From Zygnema cylindricum (Eukaryota > Streptophyta > Zygnematophyceae > Zygnematales > Zygnemataceae): a stretch of DNA of 64,000 nt. Of this stretch, positions 1 to 13,085 are shown piece after piece. The notes beneath the pieces are model-generated. The model was given only the letters and a program-made list of their open reading frames with translations, made no database searches and was not told the origin of the DNA. The stretch is taken from assembly GCA_037447655.1 (NCBI GenBank), contig JBBHKE010000123.1, forward strand, positions 1 through 64,000, read 5' to 3'. Within the stretch, counting starts at the first letter, position 1; every line of letters starts with the position of its first letter. The position numbers were made by a program, and so were the translations under genes.

Positions 1-562
1 AGTACAACGATGCAAAATAACATTATGCGCGCTGCCGGAATCGAACGGACGACATTCAATGAGAAAATACGAGCGGACGGTCAACGTGAGCGTCGGCATC
101 TAGGAATGGCTTTTTTGGCGGCTTTTGCCAAAAAAGCCGATGGATTGACACGTGGCAGGTTTCCAGTGGATCCCAAAAAATAAAGGGACAAAGCCACGGC
201 GTCGGATGTGAAAGGTACATCGTTTTAACTGGAGCCGTACTAAATCCGTACACATCTTATGCCAGCTACTGTACTTTCGGCTTGTACAAATGATCTGATT
301 GGTAGGTACCTCAGGGGTTGTGAGTAGGGCGCTTCGGGGGAATAAGACGTACAGTTGAGTGTACATGCCGTACAGTTATCTGTACTGCTCGCACAGTTAT
401 CGCCGATAATTATTGTTATCGACATTAACGTCGATAAGTAGCCGATATTATCGGCTACTTATTGACGATATAGCGATATACCGTACCAATATATCGATTA
501 TCGGGTCCCCGAAAAAAGGCTCATATCGGTTATCGGAAAATCCTTAACGATACACAACACTA
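1..562. mobile_element. hAT-like element, one end (hAT-1, truncated by window edge)
   Basis: The segment ends at 562 with the terminal sequence ...CGATACACAACACTA, the reverse complement of the left end of the complete element at 59314. Nearly the whole segment is an inverted copy of about 59314-59841, including the stretch around the ACGTGTCA-like motif and the GTAC-rich zone at 330-400. The end region is packed with CGATA/TATCG motifs, as expected for transposase-binding subterminal repeats. No coding sequence is seen. The other end lies outside the window, so the target duplication cannot be checked. Confidence 0.75.
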
Positions 563-715
563 ATAATTTGAGACGTCGAACCGCATGTTGTAAAGTTTTT
601 GTGACTTTGGAATGTTTTGATTTCAATGTATAAATCTAGCTGTAGTTACGTTTCAGATCGGTTTGGCAACACTGCTGTCCAGTTTACGTTTTGGTGAAGC
701 TTTGGGACATCTAGT
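563..715. other. Unassigned spacer between two hAT-like elements
   Basis: About 150 bases with no recognisable gene or repeat. The last eight bases (CATCTAGT, 708-715) are the left target-site copy of the next element. Confidence 0.5.
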
Positions 716-1034
716 TAGTGTTAGGTATCGGGTAGTTTCATAACGCGATAATCTCGATATTCGATATATCAAATATCGATCGAGGAAAGTCCTCGATATA
801 TCGTACCGCGGCCAACATAAATTATCGCGATATATATCGCGATATATTGATTTTTTTTTTTTTTTTTAATATGATGTTTTAGCGATAACGACAATTTTAA
901 ACGCCGACACACATCAAGACTTATTTGTGGTAACGCCGAAAATAACGATGAAAAGTACTATCATAGTTACTTATTTGTACTAACTACATATGAAAACGAC
1001 CCACACTAATTTAGTCAGTGTTATATGAAAGTAT

Positions 1035-1440
1035 GGTATTTTATGGTGTAAAAAATTATAATTTTTATTATTATTTTTATTAATTATTTTATGTAGTGTA
1101 CAAAATGTGAATTTTTATTATTATTTTTATTTATTAATATTTGAAAGTGTATAAAATGTGATCTTTAATTATTATTTTTATTCAATAATTTATGAAGTGT
1201 ACAAAATGAGAATTCTTATGATTATTTTTATTCATTATTTTATGAACTGTATAAAATGTGAGTATTTATTCTTATTTTTATTAATCATTAAATGAAGTGT
1301 ACAAAATGTGAGTTTGTATTATTATATTTATTTTTTATTTTTTAACGTGTATAAAGTGTGAACTATTATTCTTATTATTATTAATTATTTTTTGAAGTGT
1401 ACAAGTTGTAAAATCTTTTTATTGTTTTTATTTTTATTAA
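1035..1440. repeat. AT-rich minisatellite inside hAT-2
   Basis: About six tandem copies of a unit near 60 bp, each carrying a GTGTACAAAATGTGA-like core followed by a T/A-rich stretch with TTATTATTTTTATT. Copies alternate between GTGTACAAAATG and GTGTATAAAATG. Non-coding. Confidence 0.75.
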
Positions 1441-1454
1441 TTGGAGTAACAAGT

Positions 1455-1850
1455 GTCCTCAGCTAGTACTACTGGCAGCAGCAGTAGCACTACCAGCAGC
1501 TAGTAGCACAGGCTGTGCCAGCTAGTACTACAGGCAGCACTAGTACTACTAGCACCACTAGTACTACTAGTACCACTAGTAGTGTACTACTGGCAGCAGC
1601 AGTAGTACTGCCAACAACTAGTATTGCTGCTAGTACTACTGGCAGCTGCAGTAGTACTACTAGCCAGCACCTAGTCCTAATGGCAGCGCTGCCAGTAGTA
1701 CTGCCAGCTACTAGCCAGCAGATAGTACTACTGGCAGCAGCAGTACTACAGGCAGTAGCAGCACTATTGGCAGCAACAGTAGTACTGGCAGCACTAGTAC
1801 TATTGGCAACAACAATATCAATGCCTGTAACTAGTATCAGCAGCAGCAAT
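1455..1850. repeat. AGTACTACTGGCAGC-type short tandem repeat inside hAT-2
   Basis: An irregular array built from AGTAC, TACTACTGG, GGCAGCAGC and related words. It is open in several frames on both strands (S/T/A/V-rich translations), which reflects its trinucleotide period and is not evidence of a gene. It is much richer in GC than the AT-rich minisatellite just before it. Confidence 0.75.
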
Positions 1851-2285
1851 AGCACAAATGCTTACGGTATAGCTATGGACATAAAAAATTCATCTCATTT
1901 TGCAGTTTCCAATCATTCTTTTATATTCAAAACGACTTTGCTTTCTTTTCTCAGTTTCTGGTTTCCAATTAATCAAATTACAATTTGTGATTCGCAGTTT
2001 TCGGTTCTCATTCTCCCTGAAAAAAAAAAAACATCCTCCACCACTTTCACACTTGTCCTTCTCTTCTTCAGAGAATTGACTAGCAAGGTTTTTTTTTTTT
2101 ATAGAAGCCTCGATATATCGGCGATACGATATATCAGCGATATTTGAAATTCGATATATCGTAGCGATATATCGAATATCGGGGTACCTGAAATTCGATA
2201 TATATCGAATATCGGCAATGGGTCCTCGATACCCTACACTACATCTAGTTTGATTTCAGTTTTGTTTCGTCTATGTATTATTGTT

Positions 2286-3694
2286 GGGAATGAATCATGG
2301 CAGTGACTTTTTTGGTTGCGCACAGTGATTACGTCACCTTATCAAAGATTGTACTTTTTAAGTACACATTGGTACAAGTAAAGTACCGTTGAGTTTAATT
2401 TGACAGTTGAACAACTTTGACTTTCAAATATTGTTACAACCGGTTAAAATTTTGCTGCGCTTGTTATCGTCGACCGTCATAATAAAATCAACAATTCACA
2501 CACTTGGCGCATGGCGAAGGTTTACGGTAACAAAAATGCAGCAACCACAAGTAAATAAAAAGTGTTGCGCACAGTCACTTTCTCAGTTTCTCACTTTATT
2601 GTGACCTCCACTGTGAGAGCATATGTTGGCTTTTAACTTAGCCTCAAAATTGAAATTTAATCGCGAATCATTTACTTTGCACTTAACAAAACATACTTTG
2701 TACACTAATAAAACGGGACCTGCTTAAAAGTATCAAACTACATGAAAAAAATGTGAGTCGTCCACACTCGACCAAATCAAGCTACCACGATTTACGATTC
2801 GCGATTAAATTTCACTTTTGCGGCTAAGTTAAAAGCCAAGATGTGCTCTCACCCTCTCAGTGGAGCTCACATAAAGTGAGAAAGTTACTGTGTGCAACAC
2901 AACGTATTTACATGTGGTTGCCGCAAATTTGTTTCCGTGAACCTTCGCTAACCGTGTGAATTGTTGATTTTATTATGACAATCGACGTTCACAAGCGCGG
3001 AAAATTATTAACCGGTGTGTAATAATATTTTGAATGTAAAAGTTGTTCAACTGATTGACCGTCAAATATAAACTCAGATTTTAAACTCAACGGTACACCG
3101 CGCATCGTAATTAGAGTAATGAAAAAATTAGAGTAAAAAAAGATAAATAAAATAATTAGAGTAATTTACTCTAATTTATGAGATAGAGCTGTTTCAAAAA
3201 GGATTTACTCTAATTTATGCGGTGTACTCTAATTTGGCAAGTTAATATCCTCTACTGTAAATAAGGTTTTCCTACAGAATCTGACAAAAAGTACAGTTTA
3301 TCGTCACTAATGACGTTCCGCACTACGCGTTTTGTTAAAAAGCAGTTACATGATAATGGCCTGTATTAAATCATTATTTGTACTTTTTTACTTATAAAAG
3401 TACAATTTTGCACGGTCGGACGTCGTCCGTTACTCCACACTATTTAAAACGAACATATATTAGAATTAAAAACGCTAATTAAACCTTACCTAAATTAGAA
3501 TAATGAAAAAATTAGAATCGCTTACTCTATTTGATGTGATAGGTCAAAATTTCGAGCGACCGAATTAGAGTAATTTACTCTAATTACGATTCGCGGTGTA
3601 CTTGTACCAATGTGTACTTAAAACGTACAATCTTTGACAAGGTGACGTAAGTGACTATGCGAAACCAAAATAGTCACTGCCATGATCAATTCCC
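2286..3694. mobile_element. Foldback element with long terminal inverted repeats
   Basis: The left arm (2286 to about 2675) is repeated in inverted orientation as 3599-3694 followed inward by about 2786-3095. Outer ends begin GGGAATGAATCATGGCAG on the left and, read on the other strand, GGGAATTGATCATGGCAG on the right. The arms surround a spacer of about 110 bp. The right arm is split by a 503-bp MITE at 3096-3598; removing it restores the pairing. No open frame of note is inside and no clear target duplication was found, so the superfamily (MULE-like or other) is open. Confidence 0.8.
3096..3598. mobile_element. MITE with CACCGCG termini and TA duplication, inserted in a foldback arm
   Basis: Begins CACCGCGCATCGTAATTAG and ends CTAATTACGATTCGCGGTG, flanked by TA on both sides (3094-3095 and 3599-3600). 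The surrounding inverted-repeat arm is continuous once the MITE is removed, which proves insertion. Subterminal zones repeat ATTAGAGTAA and TTTACTCTAATT. An internal stretch at 3360-3450 (around TTTGCACGGTCGG) is shared with the larger copy at 61922-62539. TA targets and such termini fit a Tc1/mariner-like MITE, but family assignment is inferred. Confidence 0.85.
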
Positions 3695-5170
<1,476 letters not shown>

Positions 5171-5774
5171 CTATGTATCTTTGTCTCAGGTTTGGTAAAA
5201 AATAAACAATTGAGGTAAAAATATCTTTACCTCTCTTCTTATATCTATGTCATCTGTCTTAATGTGGTAAAAATAAACAACCGATACAATACTCTTAAAA
5301 TTTGTTAAAGTTTGTATCACAATTTATAATCTTATGCCTAAGGAAACGAATGATGATAGCAAGTGCATGTTCCCATGTGATGAAGTAAGGGTTTTTTTAG
5401 TTGTTTTCTCGAATACTTATTGAGTTACAAGAAAAATCGCAACAATACTAAAAAACTGAGATTACCACGGGAGAATTTGCATCGTCTTCCAGCTTTAAAT
5501 GTACTAGTGTTTATCGTCTAGTGAGTTTTGACCCTGTTTTGCGTCCCTCCTGCTCATCGTCAAACTTGTACCGATATCACCTCGCAATATTATTTTCAAT
5601 AAAGTTTGAAGATCGCGTTATAAGTTTTCAAAACTTTTCTACACGGAGTACCCGAAAAAAAACCCAGTGTCCATTTCCTACCTTGTCCATTTCCAACCTT
5701 TGCGTACTTTTTTCAGTTCGGGGGGGGAAGAGGGGGGGGGGTTTCGACCTGCGGATGCTATTTCGCAAAAGCGA
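5171..5774. other. No gene recognised; contains two G-runs
   Basis: No gene or element boundary is recognised. Around 5718-5742 there are two runs of G (eight and ten) split by AAGA, capable of G-rich secondary structure. The large palindrome begins just to the right. Confidence 0.5.
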
Positions 5775-6459
5775 AGTTTGCCTCTCTCTTTCTTTTTCAT
5801 ACCCTTTTTGAACTTTCTTTCTCATAATCCGTCGCTCTCAATCACACGGGTTTTCACGTAAAAGGCGTAGGAATTTTATTGGCCACCTATCAGCAAGTGG
5901 GAAGACGAAGAACAAAAGCACATTTTTTAGACAATCGCAATAGGTATGTTAAGGTGTCTTCATAATAAATAACAATTCTCATTTTCTTCAATTATTTGTA
6001 GGTTTTTCTTTTTCCATCTCTACTTATAATTTACTTCGTATCAATTTATTTCATTCTCTCGTCTTTTTCGTCCCAACATCAAATCAATAGATAACAAAAA
6101 AGAATTAGGAAAGAAATACCAAACGAGGAAAATAAGAAAACTAAAATACTACCTCCCTACTTTATAAATTGTTTTTTATCTTCTTCTTTCATTAAAACTT
6201 TTGGATCATTTTTTCGAGGATTCAAGTATTTTGCAGCTTGTCTCGCTTTGTGGTTTTCAATGTCTTTTGAATTTTGAATGTCACATGTTGAAAGATTGGG
6301 TGGAAAAATGTTTATTTTGCCTTTTTTGCTAACATTCAGTTCCTTCTTGTACTTCTATTATTAGCGGGACTTCAATTATGTTGATTCCACTTTTTTGTTT
6401 AGGCATGCACGAATGTAGTGTCATACTATAAAAAATTTGGTCAAAACTCTTGTCTTCTT

Positions 6460-6850
6460 TTGTCTCTCTCTCTCTGTCTCTCCATCCGCCTTACTTTTCA
6501 CCCTATTTTTTATCTCCGTGTCTTTCTCCCTCTACGTCTCTCGATTTGCCTTTCGCTTTGTCTTCATTTCATTTTTTCTCTCTCTCTCTTTGTCTCTCTA
6601 TATTACCTTCCGCTCTGTCTTCCTATCATTTTTTGTCTCTCCCTCTGTGTCTCTCTATCTACCTTCCGCTCTAACTTCCTATCTACCTTCCGCTCTAACT
6701 TCCTGTCTCTTTCCGTGTCCCCCTCTTTGGCTCCGTAACTGCCTTTTTGCCCTGTCTTCCTCTACCTCTCCCTCTACTTCTCTCCCCTCTCCCTTCGTCT
6801 CCCTTGCCCTCTCTCTCTCTCTCTCTCCATCACTCTCTCTTTCGTTACGA
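6460..6850. repeat. CT-rich low-complexity tract, left palindrome arm
   Basis: A pyrimidine-rich tract with TCTCTCTC and CTTCCGCTCT words. Its inverted counterpart at 11490-11532 is only about 43 bp of GA repeat, so the tract has expanded or contracted since the arms formed. Open frames through it are repeat artefacts. Confidence 0.85.
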
Positions 6851-7479
6851 TTTCCTACAATAACCTATTACTTTGTAAGATTTTTTTCCACTACCTCTCC
6901 TTCAAGGTAGATAGTGAGTAATAAGAGTGATTAAACTAATTAATGTAGATTAAACTTATCGTTTTCAACGGAAAGTATAGATCTATTTTTTTTTTCAAAT
7001 TCGTTTCTCACCAAAATCTTCACTTTGTAAAAAAAAATAGTACTATATCAATTTGTCATCCAAAAACATCTATCTATGTGCAAAATTTACCATTGAAGTC
7101 GCTTTCTATTCTCGTCATTGTAGTTAAAGTAGATTACATTAATTAAATTCATCATCAATTTTCCATCAAAACATCTATTTGTTTGTAAATTTTGGCCTTA
7201 TAGTTGCAGATTAAAGTAAATTAAACTTATTATTTTTCAACGGAAATTTTAGTTTTAATCTTTTAATTTTAAATTAGTTTTTCGTCAAAATCTTCATTTT
7301 TTATAAAAAACAGAGTAATATATCAATTTATTTTCCAAAACATCTATTTATGTGCATATTTTAGCCTTAAAGTTGAATTTACAATATGTGCAAAATTGAG
7401 CCTTAAATCACTTTTGGCATTGTCACTGTAACTAGAAGTCACTCTCCTCCAAACTTTTTAGGTCATACTCTCCCTTTCT

Positions 7480-7740
7480 ACTTTTCTCTCTTTGCTTCTC
7501 CTTGCCAATTTTATCCCATATTCCTTCCTCTCTCTCTCTCCACTCTCTCTCCCTCCCTCTCTACCACTCCCTCTCTTTTTCTCCTTTTTTGTCTCCCTCT
7601 CCCTCTTTTTTTACATTTCTTCGTCTCTCTCTTTTCCTCTCCTCCCTTCCCCCTCTCTCTATTTTTCTCTCTCTGTCCATCTCACTCTCTCCCCCTTCAC
7701 TCTCTTTATCTCACTCTATCCTCTCATTCTTTAACTTTTT
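7480..7740. repeat. CT-rich low-complexity tract, left palindrome arm
   Basis: Pyrimidine-rich tract (CTCTCTCC, CCCTCTCC words) that pairs with the GA-rich tract at 10600-10880 in the right arm. Confidence 0.85.
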
Positions 7741-8950
7741 ATCAATATGCTTCAAACTTCCAAAAATATGCCCTTATATGTACGAATCTGTTCCAAATTC
7801 CCCAATGCATCCTAATTTTTGTCATTCCCTGTATTTTTTCTCTCACTTTGTTGCATGTATATCACCATTCGTATATAATATCTCGGAGGACGTGATGTGA
7901 GACGTTAAACCGTACTCTACAACTTTACCAATAATCATTTTTTTTGTGACTCTTATTCTAATGATTGCGACTCAAACCCCGCCACCGAAAAGGTAACGAG
8001 CCATTAAAAACAGAGGCGTCTATTGACTACAACACAATTTCCGCCTCTGCGGAACCTAAAAAACCCCACAAGCCCCACAGATCAGGATAACTCGATGGGA
8101 AACGGTAAAGCGTTAGAGGTAAAAAAATATTTGAGCCCTAGGAATAGAAGTGAAAGATGCTAGTAGTTCCAAATGGTTTGTTTCAATGAAGTAAAAAGCA
8201 AGAGTTTATGCAAAGTTTTGAGGTTACTTATAAAGCGAGATTCGGAAAAGAGATTGAGAAATAGAAAGAAATTGCAAAAGCATCAAACATAGATATTTAT
8301 AGGTCGTGGGGCACTAGTGAGAAAAAATGAAACAACTTCACAAACGACTTCTATAATATAAGGGATTATGGTTTTAAGAGTGGTGTCCCACCGTATTTCA
8401 CCATGCAACGTAGGTAAATAGCTAACAATGCTCTGCCACCCACATTTCAAAAAACATAGTTCGACAAAATGGAATCACGGTTACCTTTGAGGGGTGACGT
8501 AAACCCCCAGTAAACCACCAAAAGCAAGCAGAAGTTTAGATGAGGAAGACGATTTTAGAGGGCAGCCGACATGGACGAAGTGGTGGTGTAGGTCAAACCA
8601 GTGCAGCTACAGTTTTATAAGAAAATTGGGGCGATAAACAAACAAAAACAACAAGAATGGCAAGGAAGACAAAAAATGAGGAAAAGGTTATCGGGCCGCA
8701 GTTTGAAGGAGATAAATTCCCAACCACCCCGTAACGTAAACGAAATGGGCGCAAGGTTCGGGATGAGAATTCTTCACATTTGGTGAAAGAACTTGGAGAA
8801 ATGTTGAGACGAACTAACAAAAAACAACATAAATTACATAGACAATTTCAAGAATCGGTCGAAAATACATTTGAAAAATCAAATGATGTCGGCGATTGTT
8901 GCAACCACCGACAAAATATTAAAAAACTATTTTTTCTCAAACTTTATCGA

Positions 8951-9310
8951 TAAAATTTTTACATTTTGTGGGCGACTACATCTGTCACAAATTCCGTACA
9001 CATCTACATATGTCACATTTTAAAGTAACAATTTTATTTGTGTTACCATTCAATTTGGGTGATATTGTAGATGAAATTCAGATTCATGGGATTTTCGCAA
9101 AAAAAAAAAAAGTTCATAATTGATAAACGCAATTTAAAATGCATCTGAAATTAAAATTAGAAATGGAACTGAGATACAAAGTGCTATTGAATAAGTGAAA
9201 CACAAATTGAAAAAGAATAAGAGATTTGGAATACAACATAGAAACCTTAATGATTTTACCATTCCAAGTCATTATCTAGTTTTTCTAACTGTAAAAAAAT
9301 CCTTAAGATA
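8951..9310. other. Spacer (loop) of the giant palindrome
   Basis: About 360 bases between the inverted arms, AT-rich, with an A13-type run near 9100. No gene is seen. It would form the loop if the region were transcribed into a hairpin RNA. Confidence 0.6.
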
Positions 9311-10599
9311 CAGTTTGAGAAAAATTAGCTTTTTAATTTTTTGTGAGTGGTTATAACAATCGCCGATTTCAGTTGATTCATCACGCGGTCAAATGTATTT
9401 TCGACCTATTTAAAAAGCTGCTTATGTAATTCATGTTGTTTTTTGTTGATTTTTTCAACATTTCTCCAAGATTTTTTTACCAAATGTGAACAATTTTTTA
9501 ATCGAACCTTGCCCCCATCTTGTTTACGTTTTAGAGTTGTTGAAAATTTATCTTTTTTGGTAGAAGGCTACAGCCCGATAACCTTTTAATAATTTTTTTG
9601 TCTTTTGTCTTGTTCATCGCCCTAGTTTTCGAGAAAAATGGGGCTCGCACTAGTTTGACTTACACAACTACTTCCTCTATTTCGGTTGCCTTTTAAAATC
9701 CCTGCATCGTTTTTCTCCACTAAAGTTTAACTTTTTTTTGGTGATTCGACGCAAATAGTCCAAGTCACCTTGGGGTTTACGACACCCCTCAAAGGTAACC
9801 ATAGCTCTATTTAATCGAACAATGTTTTGGAAATGTGGGTGGTAAAGCATTGTGAGTTATTTCTTTTCGTTCCATAGTGAAATTTGTTGGGACACCACCC
9901 TTAAAACCATAATACATAATTTTGTTAAATTCAATTGTCAAGTTGTTCTATTTTTTCTCACAACTGTTCTACGACTTATTAGCACCCATGGCTTTTAATG
10001 CTTTTGCAATTTTCCTCTATTTCTCAATTTTGTTTCCAAATCTAACTTTCTAACTAATCTTTTCACTTTAACTAATCTCTAAACTTTGCATTAACTTTTG
10101 CTTTTTGATTTAATGAGAACTCTCCGTTAAGAATTGCTTACATCTCTCACCTTTATTCCTCGGGCTTGAAATTTCATTTACGTTTGAACTTCGACGTTTC
10201 CCATTGAGTTATTTTGGTTTGAGAGACCAGCTACACTCGGAGGCGAAGATTGTGTTGTAGTTAATAGATGCCTCCGATTTGTAGGGCTCATTCTATTTTT
10301 CGGTGGCCGAGTTTTGGTCGGAATTTGGGAAGGAGTCACAAGGAGGATTGTAGGTAGAACTTGTGAAATACGGATTAAAAGCTCGTCTATTTTGTTCGCT
10401 TTTGGATTCTGTGGATCTCGCATCACATTTTGCGACATGCTAGCTACAAATAGATTGATAAACAGGCAACAAAGAGAAAATAATAACAAAGAATGACAAA
10501 GATAAAAACGGATTAAGGCCATTCGGGACATATTGGGACGAATTGGGACGGATTGGGACAACGTTTCGGATAATTGAGACATATTGATAAAGAGTTAGA

Positions 10600-10880
10600 G
10601 ATTGAGATGAGATGATAGAGTGAGATAGAGGGAGAGAGTGGGGAGAGAGTAAGATAGACAATGAGAGAAGGGGCGAGGGAGGTGGAGAGGGAAAAAGGAG
10701 AGGGAAAAAGGGAGAGGGAGAATGGGAGAAAGAGAGGGAAATGGAAAAGGGGAGGGAGACGGATAAAGGGAGAAATCGAAAGAGGCGGAGAAGGAGAGCA
10801 AGAAGGAAACAAGACGGAGAAAGAAGGGAACGTGGGAGAAGATAGGTAGGGAGCAACAGAAAGAGAAAAAGGGAAACCGA
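10600..10880. repeat. GA-rich low-complexity tract, right palindrome arm
   Basis: Purine-rich tract (GGGAGAGGG, GAGAAAGAG words), the inverted counterpart of 7480-7740. Several overlapping open frames on both strands come from the low complexity. Confidence 0.85.
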
Positions 10881-11489
10881 GAGTATGCCCGAAAAAGTTA
10901 GGAGGAGAGTGACCTCTAATTACAGTAACAATACTGAAAAGTGACTTGAACGGTCAGTTTTGCATATACTGGAAATGTAACTTTAAGCTTAAATTTTGCG
11001 CATAAATAGATGTTTTAGATGACAAATTGATATAGTGATATGTTTTTATACAAAAACGAAAAATTTGGTAAAAACTTTATAAAATCAGAAAGATTAGAAC
11101 TGAATTTTGGGTTGAAAATTAGATGCTTAATTTACTGTTATTATAGTGGCAATAGTGGAAATTCAACTATAAGGCCAAATTTTATAGGCGAATAAATATT
11201 TTGGATAATAAATTGTTGATGATTTTGATTACTTTCATTATTCTGCTTCTTGTAATCTATTTAATGACAATGCTGAGAGTGTATAAGCGAATTCAATGCA
11301 CAATTTTGCACATCAAAAGTAAATATTTTACTGAGAAACTAATTTGAAATTAGAAATGTTAGAATTACACTTTGCGTTGAAAATGATAAGTTTAATTTAC
11401 TTTAATAACCCTAATTTTTCCAATTACCTATAATCTACTTTGGAGGAGTGGAAAAAACCCTACAAAAAGAGAGGTTATTATAAGATATC

Positions 11490-11491
11490 TT

Positions 11492-11532
<41 letters not shown>
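11490..11532. repeat. (GA)n microsatellite
   Basis: About 43 bp of uninterrupted GA repeat in the right palindrome arm, facing the much longer CT-rich tract at 6460-6850. Confidence 0.9.
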
Positions 11533-11533
<1 letters not shown>

Positions 11534-12205
11534 TGAGAAAGTATGGCACTATATATTTGTACATTGTTTAAACAAATATATGGAATCAACATAAACCAAA
11601 TCATGCTAATAGTAGAAGCACAAAGAAGCTGAATGCTAACAAAAAAGGCAAAATAAACAATATTACACTCAATCTTACAACATCTAACAGTCAAAATTCA
11701 AAACACATTGAAAACCACAAAGCGAGACAAGTTGCAAACTACGTGAAATTGCCAAAAAATGATCCAAAAATTTAATGAAAAATGTAGATAATAGGAAACA
11801 ATAAATAAAGTAGGTATGTAATTTTTTAGGTTTCTTTTTTTTCCTCGTTTGTTTTTCTTTCCTTATTATTTTTTTTATTATTTTTATTATTTTGATGTTG
11901 CGACGAAAAAGAAAAGAGACAATAAAATAAATTTATACAAATTAAATTATAAATAGAGATGGAAAAAAAAACCTATAAATAAGTGAAGAAAATGAGAATT
12001 GTTATTTATTATGAAGAAACTCTAGAATACCTAACGCGGTCGTCCAAAAAATGTGCTTTTATTCTTTGTCTTCCCACTTGCCGCAAGTTGCCAATTAATT
12101 TCCTACGTCTTTTACGTGCAAAACGTGTGTGATTGAGAGCGAGAGATTATGAGAATGAAAGTTCAGAATGGGTATAAAGGGGAAAGAGAGATGAGAGGAA
12201 ATGTC

Positions 12206-12701
12206 TTTCGTGTAGTTACCCTATTTGTTAAGACCCCTTAGATACTCATTGCCAAAAGTTCAAAAGTGTACTAGCTTATTAATATGCAAAATAAACAAAT
12301 TATGAAGAATTTAATTACTCAAATGTTGAATAGATATTTTTATCTTCAAGTTGATCAGTGCGGCTACTTAAGGTAAATAAGAAATAGTGACAAGAGGTGT
12401 ACTGTATTAATCAAACACCTCGACTTTGCAATATTTCTGTACGGACTATCATAACGTAATTTCCAATATGTAACGCTAATATTAAACATTTCACCACACT
12501 AAATTACTTAAACCTAATATGGTGCCTGCCAATTGTCATGTGTCACATCATTATTATCAAACTATTCAGCACACTAATATCACACATTCTTCAAAGAAAA
12601 AAAGACCTATACTCGCATAATGAACATGTTAACGTCTAAATCTCTTCAAAACCCACTCATTTCCTTTCCCTCGGGTCAAAAACCTTGCAGGACATCCTCA
12701 C
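12206..12701. other. Putative first intron of the helicase gene, or non-coding flank
   Basis: About 500 bases between the palindrome and the helicase exon. On the minus strand the segment next to the exon begins with a GTGAGG splice donor, so it reads as intron. A search by eye for the expected next exon (helicase motif Ia/Walker A region) found nothing here. Confidence 0.45.
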
Positions 12702-12830
12702 CAGAGCGAGAGGAATACACGTCGTCTGTACGGAAGTCGGTTCCGAAATCCCTTGCTTGGAGATCGCCTTCAGGAGACGAGAGTCGAGCCCCATGGATTC
12801 AAAGGACGAGGAAGCAGCCTCGGCCGCCAT
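12702..12830 (-). CDS. First coding exon of a DEAD-box RNA helicase (DDX56/DBP9/RH16-like), partial
   Basis: Reading the minus strand from ATG at 12830-12828 gives 43 codons. They begin MAAEAASSSF, continue ESMGLDSRLLKAISKQGI, then SEPTSVQTTCIPLAL, and are followed at once by a GTGAGG splice donor (12701-12696). An aromatic residue, a short linker with a helix, then PT-x-x-Q is the Q-motif that opens DEAD-box helicase cores and contacts the adenine of ATP. The spacing most resembles the DDX56/DBP9 branch (plant RH16), nucleolar helicases in 60S ribosome assembly; subfamily is recalled from general knowledge, not searched. An in-frame TAA lies seven codons upstream, supporting this start. GC content and codon use differ from the AT-rich surroundings. 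Later exons (ATPase and helicase lobes) are not recognised in the window, so this is either the start of a gene with a long repeat-filled intron running left, or an orphan fragment. Confidence 0.7.
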
Positions 12831-12848
12831 GGCTGACGATGGCGCAAA

Positions 12849-12857
12849 TTAGGGTTT
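12849..12857 (-). promoter_or_regulatory. Telo-box (AAACCCTAA) upstream of helicase start
   Basis: On the minus strand AAACCCTAA lies about 19-27 bases before the ATG. Telo-boxes are enriched near the transcription start of plant ribosomal-protein and ribosome-biogenesis genes. This fits the helicase assignment. The site match is direct; function is inferred. Confidence 0.6.
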
Positions 12858-13085
12858 GAGTAATTTCAAATTTGGTAGTCTACCTTTGCCCCTTCAACTA
12901 AAGTGTGTATGTCGGTTATGTAGTTCCGTATGTTCGAGAAGTGCGGACAATTCATAGAGATGTCGCATGAAATCGCATATAATACGGGATTAAGAGACTG
13001 CATGCATTATCGCACTTTTCATCCCTGCTCGCAAAAGCACTACACCGTGTATCGTTATTATGGAATGTTACCATGCAACCGAAAC
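12858..13085 (-). promoter_or_regulatory. Presumed promoter region of the helicase exon
   Basis: About 230 bases between the telo-box and the PIF/Harbinger insertion. No strong TATA box was recognised. The insertion at 13086 separates this region from whatever lay upstream; that sequence should resume at 29768. Confidence 0.4.

Larger units (their letters stand above)
716..2241. mobile_element. Complete hAT-like non-autonomous element (hAT-2)
   Basis: The element starts TAGTGTTAGGTATCGGG and ends CCTCGATACCCTACACTA, an imperfect terminal inverted repeat. It is flanked by a perfect 8-bp direct repeat CATCTAGT (708-715 and 2242-2249), the duplication length expected for hAT transposons. Subterminal zones (720-850 and 2105-2230) are dense in CGATATATCG-type palindromes. 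The interior holds two tandem-repeat blocks and no transposase. The open frame at 1515-2147 is a simple-repeat artefact. Confidence 0.85.
5775..12205. repeat. Giant imperfect palindrome (two arms of about 3 kb)
   Basis: The left arm (about 5775-8950) matches the right arm (about 9311-12205) in inverted orientation. Paired landmarks: 5781-5850 with 12135-12205; 5835-6005 with 11967-12140; 6200-6420 with 11540-11780; 7400-7500 with 10850-10960; 7740-7830 with 10500-10600; 7960-8060 with 10190-10330; 8440-8520 with 9770-9860; 8880-8950 with 9311-9385. Arms differ by many substitutions and by the length of their CT/GA tracts. No coding sequence with a recognisable domain is inside. It may be a very large foldback element or a head-to-head insertion of two copies of one element. 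No target duplication was found. Confidence 0.85.

Noticed and set aside
1515-2147. 210-codon open frame rich in Ser, Thr, Ala, Val
   Set aside because: It comes from the AGTACTACTGGCAGC repeat inside hAT-2, is open on both strands, and has no domain.
12620-12859. Plus-strand 79-codon frame over the helicase exon
   Set aside because: It is the antisense shadow of the minus-strand exon, which has Q-motif, splice donor and telo-box support.
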